Shown here piece by piece: positions 35,680 to 46,649 of a DNA stretch of 64,000 nucleotides. Position 1 is the first letter of the stretch. Every line of letters begins with the position of its first letter. Origin of the DNA: Stutzerimonas stutzeri (GTDB taxonomy: Bacteria; Pseudomonadota; Gammaproteobacteria; Pseudomonadales; Pseudomonadaceae); contig NC_015740.1 of assembly GCF_000219605.1 (NCBI RefSeq), positions 4,092,001 to 4,156,000 on the forward strand, read 5' to 3'. The notes below the pieces were generated by a model that did not search any database, was not told the DNA's origin, and saw only the letters and a program-made list of their open reading frames with translations. The position numbers and the translations under genes are program-made.

Positions 35680-35728
35680 ATTATCCGCAACCCTGGTGCT
35701 CGGACTGGGGCGCAGCGAGGGCAACGCC

Positions 35729-36619
35729 ATGCAAACGCAGAACTCCAGTCTCCCGCTTCCGCAATGCGACAACCTGCTGCGCCTGCGCCGACAGGTCGAC
35801 GAGCGACTGGCGCTGCGCCTGCCATTTCCGGAATCGGAGCTGGACACCGTCACCCAGGCCCTGCGCGAAGGCACCCTGGCTCCCGGCAAGCGGCTCAGGC
35901 CGTTGCTGCTTCTGCTGGCACTGGGCGATCTGGATGCCGATCCGGCGATCGGTCTGGATCCGGCCTGCGCGCTGGAGATGATCCATGCCGCCTCGCTGTT
36001 TCTCGACGACATGCCCTGCATGGACAATGCCAGCCTGCGCCGCGGCCAGCCGACCATCCACCTGCGCTTCGGCGAGGATGTCGCCGTGCTCGCCTCGGTG
36101 GCTCTGCTCAGCCATGCCTACGGCATCACCGCCATGGCACCGAGCCTGAGCCCGCGCCAGCGCAACGATGCGGTCGCACTCTTGGCCAGGGCGGTGGGCG
36201 CGCAGGGGCTGGTCCGCGGCCAGTTCCGCGACCTGCACGGCACAGGGCAGGCGCAGCAGCTGGATGCGGTAATCGCCACCAATCAACTGAAGACCGGCTC
36301 ACTGTTCACCGCCGCACTGGAGCTGGCGGCCTTGCTGGTCGGTGCCGACCGCGCGCTGACCGCGCACCTGCGCGGTTTCGCCAGCGAGCTGGGCATGGCC
36401 TTTCAACTGCTCGACGACATCGCCGACGGCCTGAGCCCCGAGCAGACCGGCAAGGACTGCCAGCAGGATCGGGCCAAGGCCACGGTGGTGTCGCTGCTCG
36501 GTCCCCAGGCCGCGCGCCAGCAACTGGCAACGCATCGCGAAGCGGCACTGATGCACCTGGAAGCGGCCGGGCTGGCCGAGGGCGAACTCGCCTCGCTGAT
36601 GCGTCAGTTGCTCGGCTAG
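35729..36619 (+). CDS. crtE: CrtE, geranylgeranyl diphosphate synthase
   Basis: Elongates FPP/IPP to GGPP, the carotenoid precursor. 296 residues with KRLRPLLLL, the first aspartate-rich motif DDMPCMD and the second DDIAD. IspA (FPP synthase) is related, but the neighbourhood and GQPTIHLRFGEDVAVL region favour CrtE. ATG 35729 (MQTQNSSLPLP) has GAGGG eight bases upstream; the upstream ATG 35696 has none. It is divergent from fni, unlike the Pantoea arrangement where crtE leads the operon. Confidence 0.93.
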   Translation: MQTQNSSLPLPQCDNLLRLRRQVDERLALRLPFPESELDTVTQALREGTLAPGKRLRPLLLLLALGDLDADPAIGLDPACALEMIHAASLFLDDMPCMDNASLRRGQPTIHLRFGEDVAVLASVALLSHAYGITAMAPSLSPRQRNDAVALLARAVGAQGLVRGQFRDLHGTGQAQQLDAVIATNQLKTGSLFTAALELAALLVGADRALTAHLRGFASELGMAFQLLDDIADGLSPEQTGKDCQQDRAKATVVSLLGPQAARQQLATHREAALMHLEAAGLAEGELASLMRQLLG

Positions 36620-36640
36620 GAGGAGGTCGCCCGTGTTGAC

Positions 36641-36665
36641 GCTCCATCAGTGCAATGGATGGAGC
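36641..36665. promoter_or_regulatory. Inverted repeat upstream of the third acyl-CoA dehydrogenase
   Basis: GCTCCAT (36641-36647) and ATGGAGC (36659-36665) form a dyad with an 11-base centre, preceded by TTGACG at 36636. It lies 57 bp before the gene start, a position suited to an operator; no regulator is suggested by the sequence. Confidence 0.4.
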
Positions 36666-36721
36666 TAGGCAATGGAAAACGGGCGTCCTTAGACTCGGGC
36701 CGATAGAAATGGAGGTTGACC

Positions 36722-38524
36722 ATGACCGAGACCCTGCTCTGCCCGCGCAACCTGGCCTTCGAACTCTACGAGGTGCTGGACGCCGAGGCCCTGACGCGCC
36801 GCGAGCGCTTCGCCGATCACAGCCGCGAAACCTTCGATGCCGCCATCGGCACCGCCCGCAGCATCGCCGAGAAATATTTCGCGCCGCACAACCGCAAGTC
36901 CGACGAGCACGAGCCGGTCTACCAGAACGGCGAGGCGGTGCTGATCCCGGAAGTCAAACCAGCGGTCGACGCCTTTATCGAGGCGGGTTTCCACAATGCC
37001 CAGCGCAGTTTCGACGACGGCGGCATGCAGCTGCCCAACCTGCTGTCGCGTGCCTGCTTCGCCCACTTCCAGTCGGCCAACATCGCCACCAGCTCCTACC
37101 CGATGCTGAGCATGGGCGCCTCGCACCTGATCGAGACCTTCGGTTCCGAGGAGCAGAAGCGGCGCTTCCTGCAGCCTATGCTCGAGGGCCGTTTCTTCGG
37201 CACCATGGCGCTCACCGAGCCGCATGCCGGCTCCTCGCTATCGGACATCCGCACCCGCGCCGAACCGGCGGGCGACGGTAGCTACCGGCTCAAGGGCAAC
37301 AAGATCTTCATCTCCGGCGGCGACCACCCGCTGTCGGAAAACATCGTGCACATGGTGCTGGCCAAGCTGCCGGACGCACCGCCCGGGGTTAAGGGCATCA
37401 GCCTGTTCATCGTGCCGAAGTTCCTGGTCAACGACGACGGCTCGCTGGGCGAACGCAACGACGTGCTGCTGGCCGGCCTGTTCCACAAGATGGGCTGGCG
37501 CGGCACCACCAGCACCGCGTTGAACTTCGGCGACAACGGCAACTGCGTCGGCTACCTGGTAGGCGAGCCGCACAAGGGCCTGGCCTACATGTTCCAGATG
37601 ATGAACGAGGCGCGCATCGGCGTCGGCATGGGCGCGATCATGCTCGGCTACGCCGGCTACCTCTACTCGCTGAACTACGCCCGCGAGCGTCCGCAGGGCC
37701 GCCTGCCGGACGGCAAGGACCCGGCGTCGACCCAGGTGCCGATCATCGAGCACACCGACGTCAAGCGCATGCTGCTGACGCAGAAGGCCTACGTCGAGGG
37801 CGCCTTCGACCTCGGCCTGTATTCCGCGCGGCTGGTGGACGACGAGCACACCGCGGAAAGCGAGGAGGCGCGGCGCAGTGCGGCGGAATTGCTCGACCTG
37901 CTCACCCCCATCGTCAAGTCCTGGCCATCGGAGTTCTGCCTGAAGGCCAACGAACTGGCGATCCAGATCCTCGGCGGCCACGGCTACACCCGCGAGTACC
38001 CGGTGGAGCAGTACTACCGCGACAACCGCCTCAACCCGATCCATGAAGGTACTCACGGTATCCAGTCGCTGGACCTGCTCGGCCGCAAGCTGATGCAGAA
38101 CAAGGGCGCCGGCCTGCGCCAGCTGCTCGGGCTGATCCAGGACTGCTGCCAGCGCGCCGCCGAATACGACTCGCTCGGTGCCTTGCGCCAGCCACTGGAA
38201 CAGCACGTCGCCCGGCTGACCAGCGTGACCCAGGCGCTCCTGGGCGACCTGATGGCAGGGAAGGTCAACCAGGCGCTGGCCAACTCGGCGCTGTATCTGA
38301 AGGTGTTCGGCCACGCAGTGATCGGCTGGCGCTGGCTGGAACAGGCACTGCGTGCCGAGCGCGGGTTGGCCGAGGGCAATCCGGCAGATGCCGACTTCTA
38401 CCGCGGCAAGCTGCAGGCCGCACGCTACTTCCTCAGCTGGGAAGTACCGGCTTGCGAGCACGAGCTGGCCATCCTCGAAACACGCGACGATACCTGCCTC
38501 TCCATGCAGGACGCCTGGTTCTAG
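36722..38524 (+). CDS. Acyl-CoA dehydrogenase, large type, third paralogue
   Basis: FAD-dependent beta-oxidation enzyme by family; 600 residues with the extended C-terminal domain. Signatures: MALTEPHAGSSLSDIRTRAEP, KIFISGGDHPLSENIVHMVL, QILGGHGYTREYPVEQYYRD and HEGTHGIQSLDLLGRK. It diverges clearly from the two paralogues at 14.7 and 18.1 kb (Asp for Glu in the GGDH motif, Tyr in GGHGY). ATG 36722 has a perfect GGAGG six bases upstream. A terminator follows. By position next to the antiporter it corresponds to PA5020 as I recall. Confidence 0.92.
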   Translation: MTETLLCPRNLAFELYEVLDAEALTRRERFADHSRETFDAAIGTARSIAEKYFAPHNRKSDEHEPVYQNGEAVLIPEVKPAVDAFIEAGFHNAQRSFDDGGMQLPNLLSRACFAHFQSANIATSSYPMLSMGASHLIETFGSEEQKRRFLQPMLEGRFFGTMALTEPHAGSSLSDIRTRAEPAGDGSYRLKGNKIFISGGDHPLSENIVHMVLAKLPDAPPGVKGISLFIVPKFLVNDDGSLGERNDVLLAGLFHKMGWRGTTSTALNFGDNGNCVGYLVGEPHKGLAYMFQMMNEARIGVGMGAIMLGYAGYLYSLNYARERPQGRLPDGKDPASTQVPIIEHTDVKRMLLTQKAYVEGAFDLGLYSARLVDDEHTAESEEARRSAAELLDLLTPIVKSWPSEFCLKANELAIQILGGHGYTREYPVEQYYRDNRLNPIHEGTHGIQSLDLLGRKLMQNKGAGLRQLLGLIQDCCQRAAEYDSLGALRQPLEQHVARLTSVTQALLGDLMAGKVNQALANSALYLKVFGHAVIGWRWLEQALRAERGLAEGNPADADFYRGKLQAARYFLSWEVPACEHELAILETRDDTCLSMQDAWF

Positions 38525-38548
38525 CGTACGCCATACATGCTGTTACAG

Positions 38549-38575
38549 CGCCCCGCTCATGCGGGGCGTTTTTTT
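38549..38575 (+). terminator. Intrinsic terminator after the third acyl-CoA dehydrogenase
   Basis: CGCCCCGC (38549-38556), TCAT loop, GCGGGGCG (38561-38568), then seven T. It begins 25 bases past the stop codon. Confidence 0.93.
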
Positions 38576-38604
38576 GACAGGCAGTCAAATCATCAGGTTA
38601 GAAT
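38574..38604 (+). promoter_or_regulatory. Possible sigma-70 promoter for the antiporter
   Basis: TTGACA (38574-38579), overlapping the end of the terminator T-run, and TAGAAT (38599-38604) with a 19-bp spacer, or TTAGAA with 18. The spacing is slightly long. It lies 56 bp before the TTG start. Confidence 0.4.
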
Positions 38605-38659
38605 CGCTGGCATATCCCGTGCATGGGCACGCGGCAGCTTTCTCTAGTGGAGACTTCAT

Positions 38660-40405
38660 TTGGACGTCGGCAGCATCAACCACCTGTTCTTTATCGGTGC
38701 CTTGTTGGTGGCGGCGAGTATCCTGATGAGCTCGCTTTCGGCGCGACTCGGTGTGCCGATCCTGGTGATTTTTCTTGGCGTCGGCATGCTTGCCGGGGTC
38801 GATGGCGTCGGCGGTATCGTCTTCGAGGACTACCGCCTGGCCTTCATCATCAGCAACCTGGCGCTGGCGATAATCCTGCTCGATGGCGGCATGCGCACCC
38901 GCACCGCTACCTTCCGCGTCGCGCTGAAACCGGCATTCTCGCTAGCAACCCTGGGCGTGGCGATCACCTCCGGCTTCACCGGACTGGCCGCGGCCTGGCT
39001 GTTCGATTTGCCGTTGCTGCAGGGCTTGCTGATCGGTGCGATCGTCGGCTCCACCGATGCCGCCGTGGTGTTCAATCTTCTCAACGGCAAGGGCCTGAAC
39101 GAGCGGGTCGGTTCGACGCTGGAAATCGAATCGGGCAGCAACGACCCGATGGCGATGTTCCTCACCGTCGCGCTGATAGACATGCTGCTCGCCGGGCAAA
39201 CCACCTTCGGCTGGGACTTCCTGCTGACTCTGCTGCAGCAATTCGGCATCGGCACCGTGCTCGGATTGGCTGGCGGCTGGCTGCTGCTGCAGCTGATCAA
39301 CCGGCTGTCGGTGGCCGACGGCCTCTATCCGCTGCTGGCGGTGGCCGGCGGCCTGATGATCTTCGCCCTGTCCGGCGCCATCGGCGGCAGCGGCATCCTG
39401 GCGATCTATGTCTGCGGCCTGCTACTGGGCAACCGGCCGATCCGCAACCGCCACGGCATCCTGCACATGTTCGATGGCCTGGCCTGGCTCAGCCAGATCG
39501 GCATGTTCCTGGTGCTCGGCCTGCTGCTCACGCCCAGCGAGCTGCTGCCCATTGCCATCCCGGCGCTGCTGCTGTCGCTGTGGATGATCCTCTTCGCCCG
39601 GCCGCTGGCGGTGTTCGTCAGCCTGCTGCCGTTTCGCAGCTTCCACCTGCGCGAGCGCCTGTTCATCTCCTGGATCGGCCTGCGCGGCGCGGTGCCGGTG
39701 ATCCTCGCGGTGTTCCCGCTGATGGCCGGGCTGGAAAATGCCCAGCTGTTCTTCAACGTGGCGTTCTTCATCGTCCTCGTATCGCTGCTGCTGCAGGGCT
39801 CGACGCTGGCCTGGGCGGCGAAGAAGGCCAAGGTGGAAGTCCCGCCGTCGCCGATGCCTGTTTCACGTACCGGCCTGCAGGTGCACACCACCAGCCAGTG
39901 GGAGATATTCGTCTACCGCCTGAGCGCCAGCAAATGGTGCGTCGGCGCCGCACTGCGGGAACTGAAGATGCCCCCGGGCACGCGCATTGCCGCCCTGTTC
40001 CGCGGCAAGGAGCTGCTGCACCCGTCGGGCAGTACCCGCCTGCAGGTGGATGACATCCTCTGCGTGATCGGCCATGACGAAGACTTGCCGGCCCTTGGCA
40101 AGCTGTTCAGCCAGGCGCCCACGCGCGGCCAGGACCTGCGTTTCTTCGGCGACTTCATCCTCGAAGGCGATGCCCAGCTCAATGCCATCGCCGCGCTCTA
40201 CGGGCTCAAGCTCGGCGAGGTGGATGGCGAGCAGACCATCGGTGACTTCATGGCCGAGCAGGTCGGCGGCCGGCCGGTGGTCGGCGACCAGGTCGAATGG
40301 AACGGCCTGACCTGGACCGTGGCGGCGATGGACGCGGGCGAGGTGCGCAAGGTCGGCCTGAAGTTTCCGGAGGGCGACAAGCCCGGCCCGCAGCTGATGT
40401 TCTAG
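38660..40405 (+). CDS. Potassium/proton antiporter of the CvrA/NhaP2 family
   Basis: CPA1 exchanger of the inner membrane, expected to expel K+ (or Na+) in exchange for H+. 581 residues: about 12-13 hydrophobic segments (1-390), with [22 protein letters not shown] and [14 protein letters not shown] in the ion path, then a cytosolic TrkA-C-like domain (about 400-490) and a CorC/HlyC-type C-terminal domain (about 495-575), the full NhaP2 architecture. The start is TTG 38660 with TGGAG seven bases upstream ([11 protein letters not shown]). It precedes mscK by 183 bp. Confidence 0.92.
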   Translation: MDVGSINHLFFIGALLVAASILMSSLSARLGVPILVIFLGVGMLAGVDGVGGIVFEDYRLAFIISNLALAIILLDGGMRTRTATFRVALKPAFSLATLGVAITSGFTGLAAAWLFDLPLLQGLLIGAIVGSTDAAVVFNLLNGKGLNERVGSTLEIESGSNDPMAMFLTVALIDMLLAGQTTFGWDFLLTLLQQFGIGTVLGLAGGWLLLQLINRLSVADGLYPLLAVAGGLMIFALSGAIGGSGILAIYVCGLLLGNRPIRNRHGILHMFDGLAWLSQIGMFLVLGLLLTPSELLPIAIPALLLSLWMILFARPLAVFVSLLPFRSFHLRERLFISWIGLRGAVPVILAVFPLMAGLENAQLFFNVAFFIVLVSLLLQGSTLAWAAKKAKVEVPPSPMPVSRTGLQVHTTSQWEIFVYRLSASKWCVGAALRELKMPPGTRIAALFRGKELLHPSGSTRLQVDDILCVIGHDEDLPALGKLFSQAPTRGQDLRFFGDFILEGDAQLNAIAALYGLKLGEVDGEQTIGDFMAEQVGGRPVVGDQVEWNGLTWTVAAMDAGEVRKVGLKFPEGDKPGPQLMF

Positions 40406-40588
40406 CGTCTGGGGCGGTCCACCGATCGCCCCGTTTCGCCGGCTAGCGAACCGGCGCCGCGAACCACTGCATTGCTGCGAACCGCCCGGCCAACGAGCCC
40501 GTCCGTCGACCCGTTGCACGGTACTCGCGCTCGGCTGGCGCAGCCCGTAGACTTTCGCACTTTCGGTCACCCGCCTGCGTCTGCCTCC

Positions 40589-43500
40589 ATGTCATTTCTG
40601 CGCACCCTGCTGCTTTCCACGCTCTGCCTGTTCGTTGCCCCGCTGCACGCCCAATCCCTCGACAGCCTGACCGGCACGCCGCCCGCCTCCGAAGGCGAAG
40701 CCAAGCCGGCATTGTCGCTCGGCGAGCAGACCCAGCGTCTGCTCCAGCAAACCGAAACCAGCAACAAGCGCGCCGAGGAACTCAAGGCCCTGCTGGCTCA
40801 GGCCCCGAAGGAGATCACCGAGGCCCAGCGCGAGCTGGCCAAGCTCAAGGCCAGCCCCGACGAAGACGCCGCCGAGCGCTACGCCAAGCAGTCGGTCGAG
40901 GCGCTCGAGCAGCGCCTGAGCGCGCGGGTCGAGGAACTGTCCGAGTGGCAGAAGCAGTTCAGCGCGGCCAACAGCATGATCATCACCGCGCAGACCCGTC
41001 CGGAACGGGCCCAGGCGCAGATCGGCACGGCGCAGACACGCATTCAGGAAATCAACAACCTGCTCAAGAACGGCCGCGAATCTGGCAAGCCGCTGAGCGA
41101 GGAACGCCGCGCCCTGCTGGACGCCGAGATCGTCTCGCTCAATGCCCAGATCGAGCTGCGCCGCCAGGAGCTTGCCGGCAACAGCCAGCTGCAGGACCTG
41201 GGCAAGGCACGCCGTGACTTGCTGGCCGAACGCATCGCCCGTGCCGAAAAGGAAACCCAGGCACTGCAGGCCCTGATCAACGAGAAGCGACGCGCCGAAT
41301 CGGAGCAGACCGTCGCCGAGTTCTCGGCACGGGTACAGCAGGCCGGCTCGGACAAGCTGCTCGCCGCCGAGAGCGCCGAGAACCTCAAGCTCTCCGACTA
41401 CCTGCTGCGCGCCACCGAGCGCCTCAACCGTCTCAACCAGCAGAACCTGCAGACCCGCCAGCAGCTCGACACCCTCAACCAGACCGACCAGGCGCTGGAG
41501 GAGCAGATCTCGGTGCTCGAGGGCAGCCTGCTGCTATCGCGCATTCTCTACCAGCAGAAGCAGGCCTTGCCGAGCCTGCAACTGGACAAGAATCTCGCCG
41601 ACGAGATCGCCGATATCCGCCTCTATCAGTTCGAACTCAACCAGCGCCGCGAGGCCGCCGGTAACCCCGCGGCCTACGTCGAACAGCTGCTGGCACAGCA
41701 GAAGGAAGAGGAAATCACGCCTGAACTGCGGCGCACGCTGATGGACCTGGCGACCACCCGCAGCGAACTGCTCGATCGTCTCAATCGCGAGCTGGATGCG
41801 CTGCTCAACGCCTCGATCACCCTGCAGCTGAACCAGAAGCAGCTGCAGGACACCGCGCGCGCGCTCAGCGATACCCTCGACGAGCAGATGTTCTGGATTC
41901 CCAGCAACAAGCCGCTGGATCTCAGCTGGCTGCAGGGCGCCCCCCAGCGCCTCAAGGCCCAGCTGGCGTCGATGCCCTGGCTGTCGGCGCTGCAGGAACT
42001 GGGCGCCGGTCTCAAGGAGCGGCCGCTGTTCTTCCTGCCGCTGCTGCTGCTGATCGCCGCCCTGCTCTGGTGGCGCAACAAGATCGACGCCAAGCTCAGC
42101 TCGCTGAGCGAGCAGATCGGCCACTTCCGCAACGACAGCCAGCTGCATACCCCGCTGGCGCTATTGCTCAATCTCTTGCTGGCGCTGCCCGGCGCACTGT
42201 TCCTTGCGCTGTGCGGCTATCTGCTGCAGATGGACGCACGCGGGCAGAACTACGTGCTTGGCGCTGCGCTCTACGAAATGGCCCAGGCCTGGCTGGTGTT
42301 CTACAGCGCCTACCGCATGCTTTCACCCGGGCGCGTGGCCGAGCTGCACTTCGGCTGGTCGCGACCGCAGGTGGCGTTCCTGCGGGACGAGATTCGCCGG
42401 CTGGGCATGATCGTCATGGCCCTGGTGGCGGTGGTCAGCGTCGCCGAGCACCAGCCGGCGCGGTTGGCCGACGACGTGCTCGGCATCCTCGTGGTGCTGA
42501 CCTGCTTCGCCCTGATGAGTTGGCGTCTCAACCGCCTGCTGCTCAAAGGCCCATCGAGCCAGAATGCGCCACCAGTGAGACTGATGATCGGCCTGCTGTT
42601 CAGCGTGCTACCGATCGCGCTGATCGTCGCGGTGGGCTTCGGCTACTACTACACCGCGCTGAAGCTGACCGACCGGCTGATCGACACCCTTTACCTGCTG
42701 ATGATCTGGATCGTCGTCGAGGCCGCGCTGATCCGCGGGCTGACGGTGGCGGCGCGGCGCCTGGCCTACAAGCGCGCACTGGCCAGACGGCAAGCCATGG
42801 CCGATGAGCAGAGCGATACGATCGAAGCCCAGGGCGAGCCGGGGCTGGACATCGAGCAGGTCAACCAGCAGTCCCTGCGCCTGACCCGCCTGACCATGTT
42901 CGGCGTGTTCCTGGTGGCGCTGTACTGGGTGTGGTCGGACCTGATCTCGGTGGTCTCCTACCTGGACAACATCACCCTCTACGAATACACCACCGGCAGC
43001 GGCGAAACGCTGACCACCGCGGCGATCAGCCTGAACAACCTGCTCGGCGCGCTGCTGATCATCGCCATCACCGTGGCCCTGGCACGCAACCTGCCGGGTC
43101 TGCTGGAAGTCATGGTGCTGTCCAAACTGCGGCTGGCCCAGGGCAGCGCCTACGCCACCACCACGCTGCTGTCTTACGCGCTGGCTGGCTTCGGCATCGT
43201 CGCTACGCTATCCACCTTGGGCGTCAGCTGGGACAAGCTGCAGTGGCTAGTGGCAGCACTCTCGGTGGGCCTGGGTTTCGGCCTGCAGGAGATCTTCGCC
43301 AACTTCATTTCCGGTCTGATCATCCTCTTCGAGCGCCCGGTGCGCATCGGCGACGTGGTCACCATCGGCAACCTGTCCGGCACGGTCAGCCGGATTCGCA
43401 TCCGTGCCACCACCATCACCGACTTCGACCGCAAGGACATCATCGTCCCGAACAAGACCTTCATCACCGGCCAGCTGATCAACTGGTCGCTGATCGACAC

Positions 43501-43876
43501 CGTAACGCGCGTGACGATCAAGGTCGGCGTCGCCTACGGATCGGACCTGGACAAGGTCAAGGCGCTGCTCTACAAGGCAGCGCAGGACAACCCGCGTGTG
43601 CTCAAGGAGCCCGAGCCGCAGGTGTTCTTCCTCAATTTCGGCGAAAGCAGGCTGGACCACGAGCTGCGCATCCACGTGCGCGACCTCGGCGACCGCAACC
43701 CTGCCACCGACGAGATCAACCGCTTCATCGATCGCGAGTTCAACAAGGCGGGCATCAGCATCGCCTTCCGCCAGGTGGATATCTTCCTCAAGAATTTTGC
43801 GGGGCAGCAGCTGCAGCTCAGCGCCGCAACCAAACCGGCCGATGGCGACAAGCCGGCAACCGACGATCGCGCCTGA
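40589..43876 (+). CDS. mscK: MscK/KefA-type mechanosensitive channel
   Basis: Large MscS-superfamily channel releasing ions on hypo-osmotic shock. 1095 residues: signal peptide (MSFLRTLLLSTLCLFVAPLHAQ), a long Glu/Gln/Leu-rich coiled-coil periplasmic region (about 30-470), about eleven hydrophobic segments (about 490-960), and a C-terminal MscS core with the pore helix LSVGLGFGLQEIFANFISGL and FERPVRIGDVVTIGNLSGTV. ATG 40589 is chosen for the signal peptide; no strong ribosome site is visible. Context with a K+/H+ antiporter fits osmotic ion control. Confidence 0.93.
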   Translation: MSFLRTLLLSTLCLFVAPLHAQSLDSLTGTPPASEGEAKPALSLGEQTQRLLQQTETSNKRAEELKALLAQAPKEITEAQRELAKLKASPDEDAAERYAKQSVEALEQRLSARVEELSEWQKQFSAANSMIITAQTRPERAQAQIGTAQTRIQEINNLLKNGRESGKPLSEERRALLDAEIVSLNAQIELRRQELAGNSQLQDLGKARRDLLAERIARAEKETQALQALINEKRRAESEQTVAEFSARVQQAGSDKLLAAESAENLKLSDYLLRATERLNRLNQQNLQTRQQLDTLNQTDQALEEQISVLEGSLLLSRILYQQKQALPSLQLDKNLADEIADIRLYQFELNQRREAAGNPAAYVEQLLAQQKEEEITPELRRTLMDLATTRSELLDRLNRELDALLNASITLQLNQKQLQDTARALSDTLDEQMFWIPSNKPLDLSWLQGAPQRLKAQLASMPWLSALQELGAGLKERPLFFLPLLLLIAALLWWRNKIDAKLSSLSEQIGHFRNDSQLHTPLALLLNLLLALPGALFLALCGYLLQMDARGQNYVLGAALYEMAQAWLVFYSAYRMLSPGRVAELHFGWSRPQVAFLRDEIRRLGMIVMALVAVVSVAEHQPARLADDVLGILVVLTCFALMSWRLNRLLLKGPSSQNAPPVRLMIGLLFSVLPIALIVAVGFGYYYTALKLTDRLIDTLYLLMIWIVVEAALIRGLTVAARRLAYKRALARRQAMADEQSDTIEAQGEPGLDIEQVNQQSLRLTRLTMFGVFLVALYWVWSDLISVVSYLDNITLYEYTTGSGETLTTAAISLNNLLGALLIIAITVALARNLPGLLEVMVLSKLRLAQGSAYATTTLLSYALAGFGIVATLSTLGVSWDKLQWLVAALSVGLGFGLQEIFANFISGLIILFERPVRIGDVVTIGNLSGTVSRIRIRATTITDFDRKDIIVPNKTFITGQLINWSLIDTVTRVTIKVGVAYGSDLDKVKALLYKAAQDNPRVLKEPEPQVFFLNFGESRLDHELRIHVRDLGDRNPATDEINRFIDREFNKAGISIAFRQVDIFLKNFAGQQLQLSAATKPADGDKPATDDRA

Positions 43877-43913
43877 GGAACGTCCAGGCGTCCGTCGTCC
43901 TCCAACGTCCTGA

Positions 43914-45428
<1,515 letters not shown>

Positions 45429-45456
45429 GACCGCCGCCCTGGGGCTGCGAGGCTGG

Positions 45457-46647
45457 CTATTCGCCCAGCGGCAGCAGCACGCGGAACACGGAGCCGCGAC
45501 CTTCCTCGCTGTGCACCTGGATACGCCCCTGGTGCGCACGCACGATTTGATCGGCGATGAACAGCCCCAGGCCCAGCCCGGCGCTGCTTTCGCTGCCTTC
45601 GGCCCGCTCGAACTGGTGAAAGATGCGTTCCAGGCTCTTCGGACTGATGCCGATGCCATGGTCACGCACTTCGATGCAGGCACCTTCGGCACAGGCGGCG
45701 ACGCTCACCTGCACCGGCCTGCCGGCACCGTAGCGCATGGCGTTGGTGAGCAGGTTGGCCAGTACCTGCTCGATGCGGAAGGCATCCCAGACCCCGACGA
45801 TGGGCTCGTTGCGCTCCAGCCGCAGCTCGCAGCCGCAGGCTTCCATCTGCGCCGCGAAACTTTCCACCACGTTGCCCACCAGTGCGGCGAGATCGGTGCG
45901 GTTCGGGCGGATCGACAGCTTGCCGGTGCGGATGCGCGAGACGTCGAGCATGTCGTCGATCAGCCGGATCAGGCTCTGGATCTGTCGCTCGTCCTTGTCC
46001 ACCATGCCGCGCAGGCGCTCTTCGCTGAAAGCGGCGAGGTTGTTGCGGCTGAGCTGCAGCTTGCGCAGCTGTACCTCGAGGATCAGGGTATTGAGCGGCG
46101 TCTTCAGTTCGTGGGAAACGATGGACATGAAGTCATCGCGCATGCGCACCGCATCTTCCAGTTCGGCCTTGGTCTGCCGCAATTCGTCGAGCAGCACCTC
46201 CTGCTCGCGACGACTCTGCTCCAGCGCCTCGAGCTGACGGGCCAGGCGCTTGCGGCTGCGGTACAGGTCGACGAACACGCTGACCTTGCTGCGCACCGCA
46301 TGGGCATCCAGCGGTTTATGCATGAAATCCACCGCACCGCTCTCGTAGCCCTTGAAGGCGTAATTGAGCTCACGGCCGGCGGCGCTGACGAAGACGATGG
46401 GGATCTGCTTGGTACGCTCGGTGCCGCGCATCAGCTCGGCCAGCTGGAAGCCGTCCATGCCCGGCATCTGCACATCGAGAATGGCCAGGGCGAACTCATG
46501 TCGCAGCAACAGCTCCAGCGCCTGCTCGGCCGATTCGGCCTGGTGCACCCGGACGCCCGGCGCCTGCAGCAGCGCATCCAGAGCCAACAGGTTCTCCGGC
46601 AGGTCATCGACGATGAGCAGGTTCACCTCGTCGTTACGGTCGGGCAT
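45457..46647 (-). CDS. Receiver-histidine kinase (response regulator fused to HisKA/HATPase)
   Basis: 396 residues: N-terminal receiver (about 8-125) with acidic pocket D14/D15, phospho-acceptor D58 in LDVQMPGMDG and KPLDAH; a coiled coil (about 130-172); HisKA with H179 in IVSHELKTPLN; HATPase with NLLTNAMRYG, DHGIGISP and GLGLGLFIADQ. No transmembrane segment, so it is cytosolic. The architecture lets it take phosphate from the upstream hybrid kinase and act as a kinase in turn; no output DNA-binding domain is present. ATG 46647 has GGAG five bases upstream. Last gene of a four-gene operon. Confidence 0.92.
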   Translation of the reverse strand: MPDRNDEVNLLIVDDLPENLLALDALLQAPGVRVHQAESAEQALELLLRHEFALAILDVQMPGMDGFQLAELMRGTERTKQIPIVFVSAAGRELNYAFKGYESGAVDFMHKPLDAHAVRSKVSVFVDLYRSRKRLARQLEALEQSRREQEVLLDELRQTKAELEDAVRMRDDFMSIVSHELKTPLNTLILEVQLRKLQLSRNNLAAFSEERLRGMVDKDERQIQSLIRLIDDMLDVSRIRTGKLSIRPNRTDLAALVGNVVESFAAQMEACGCELRLERNEPIVGVWDAFRIEQVLANLLTNAMRYGAGRPVQVSVAACAEGACIEVRDHGIGISPKSLERIFHQFERAEGSESSAGLGLGLFIADQIVRAHQGRIQVHSEEGRGSVFRVLLPLGE

Positions 46648-46649
46648 GG

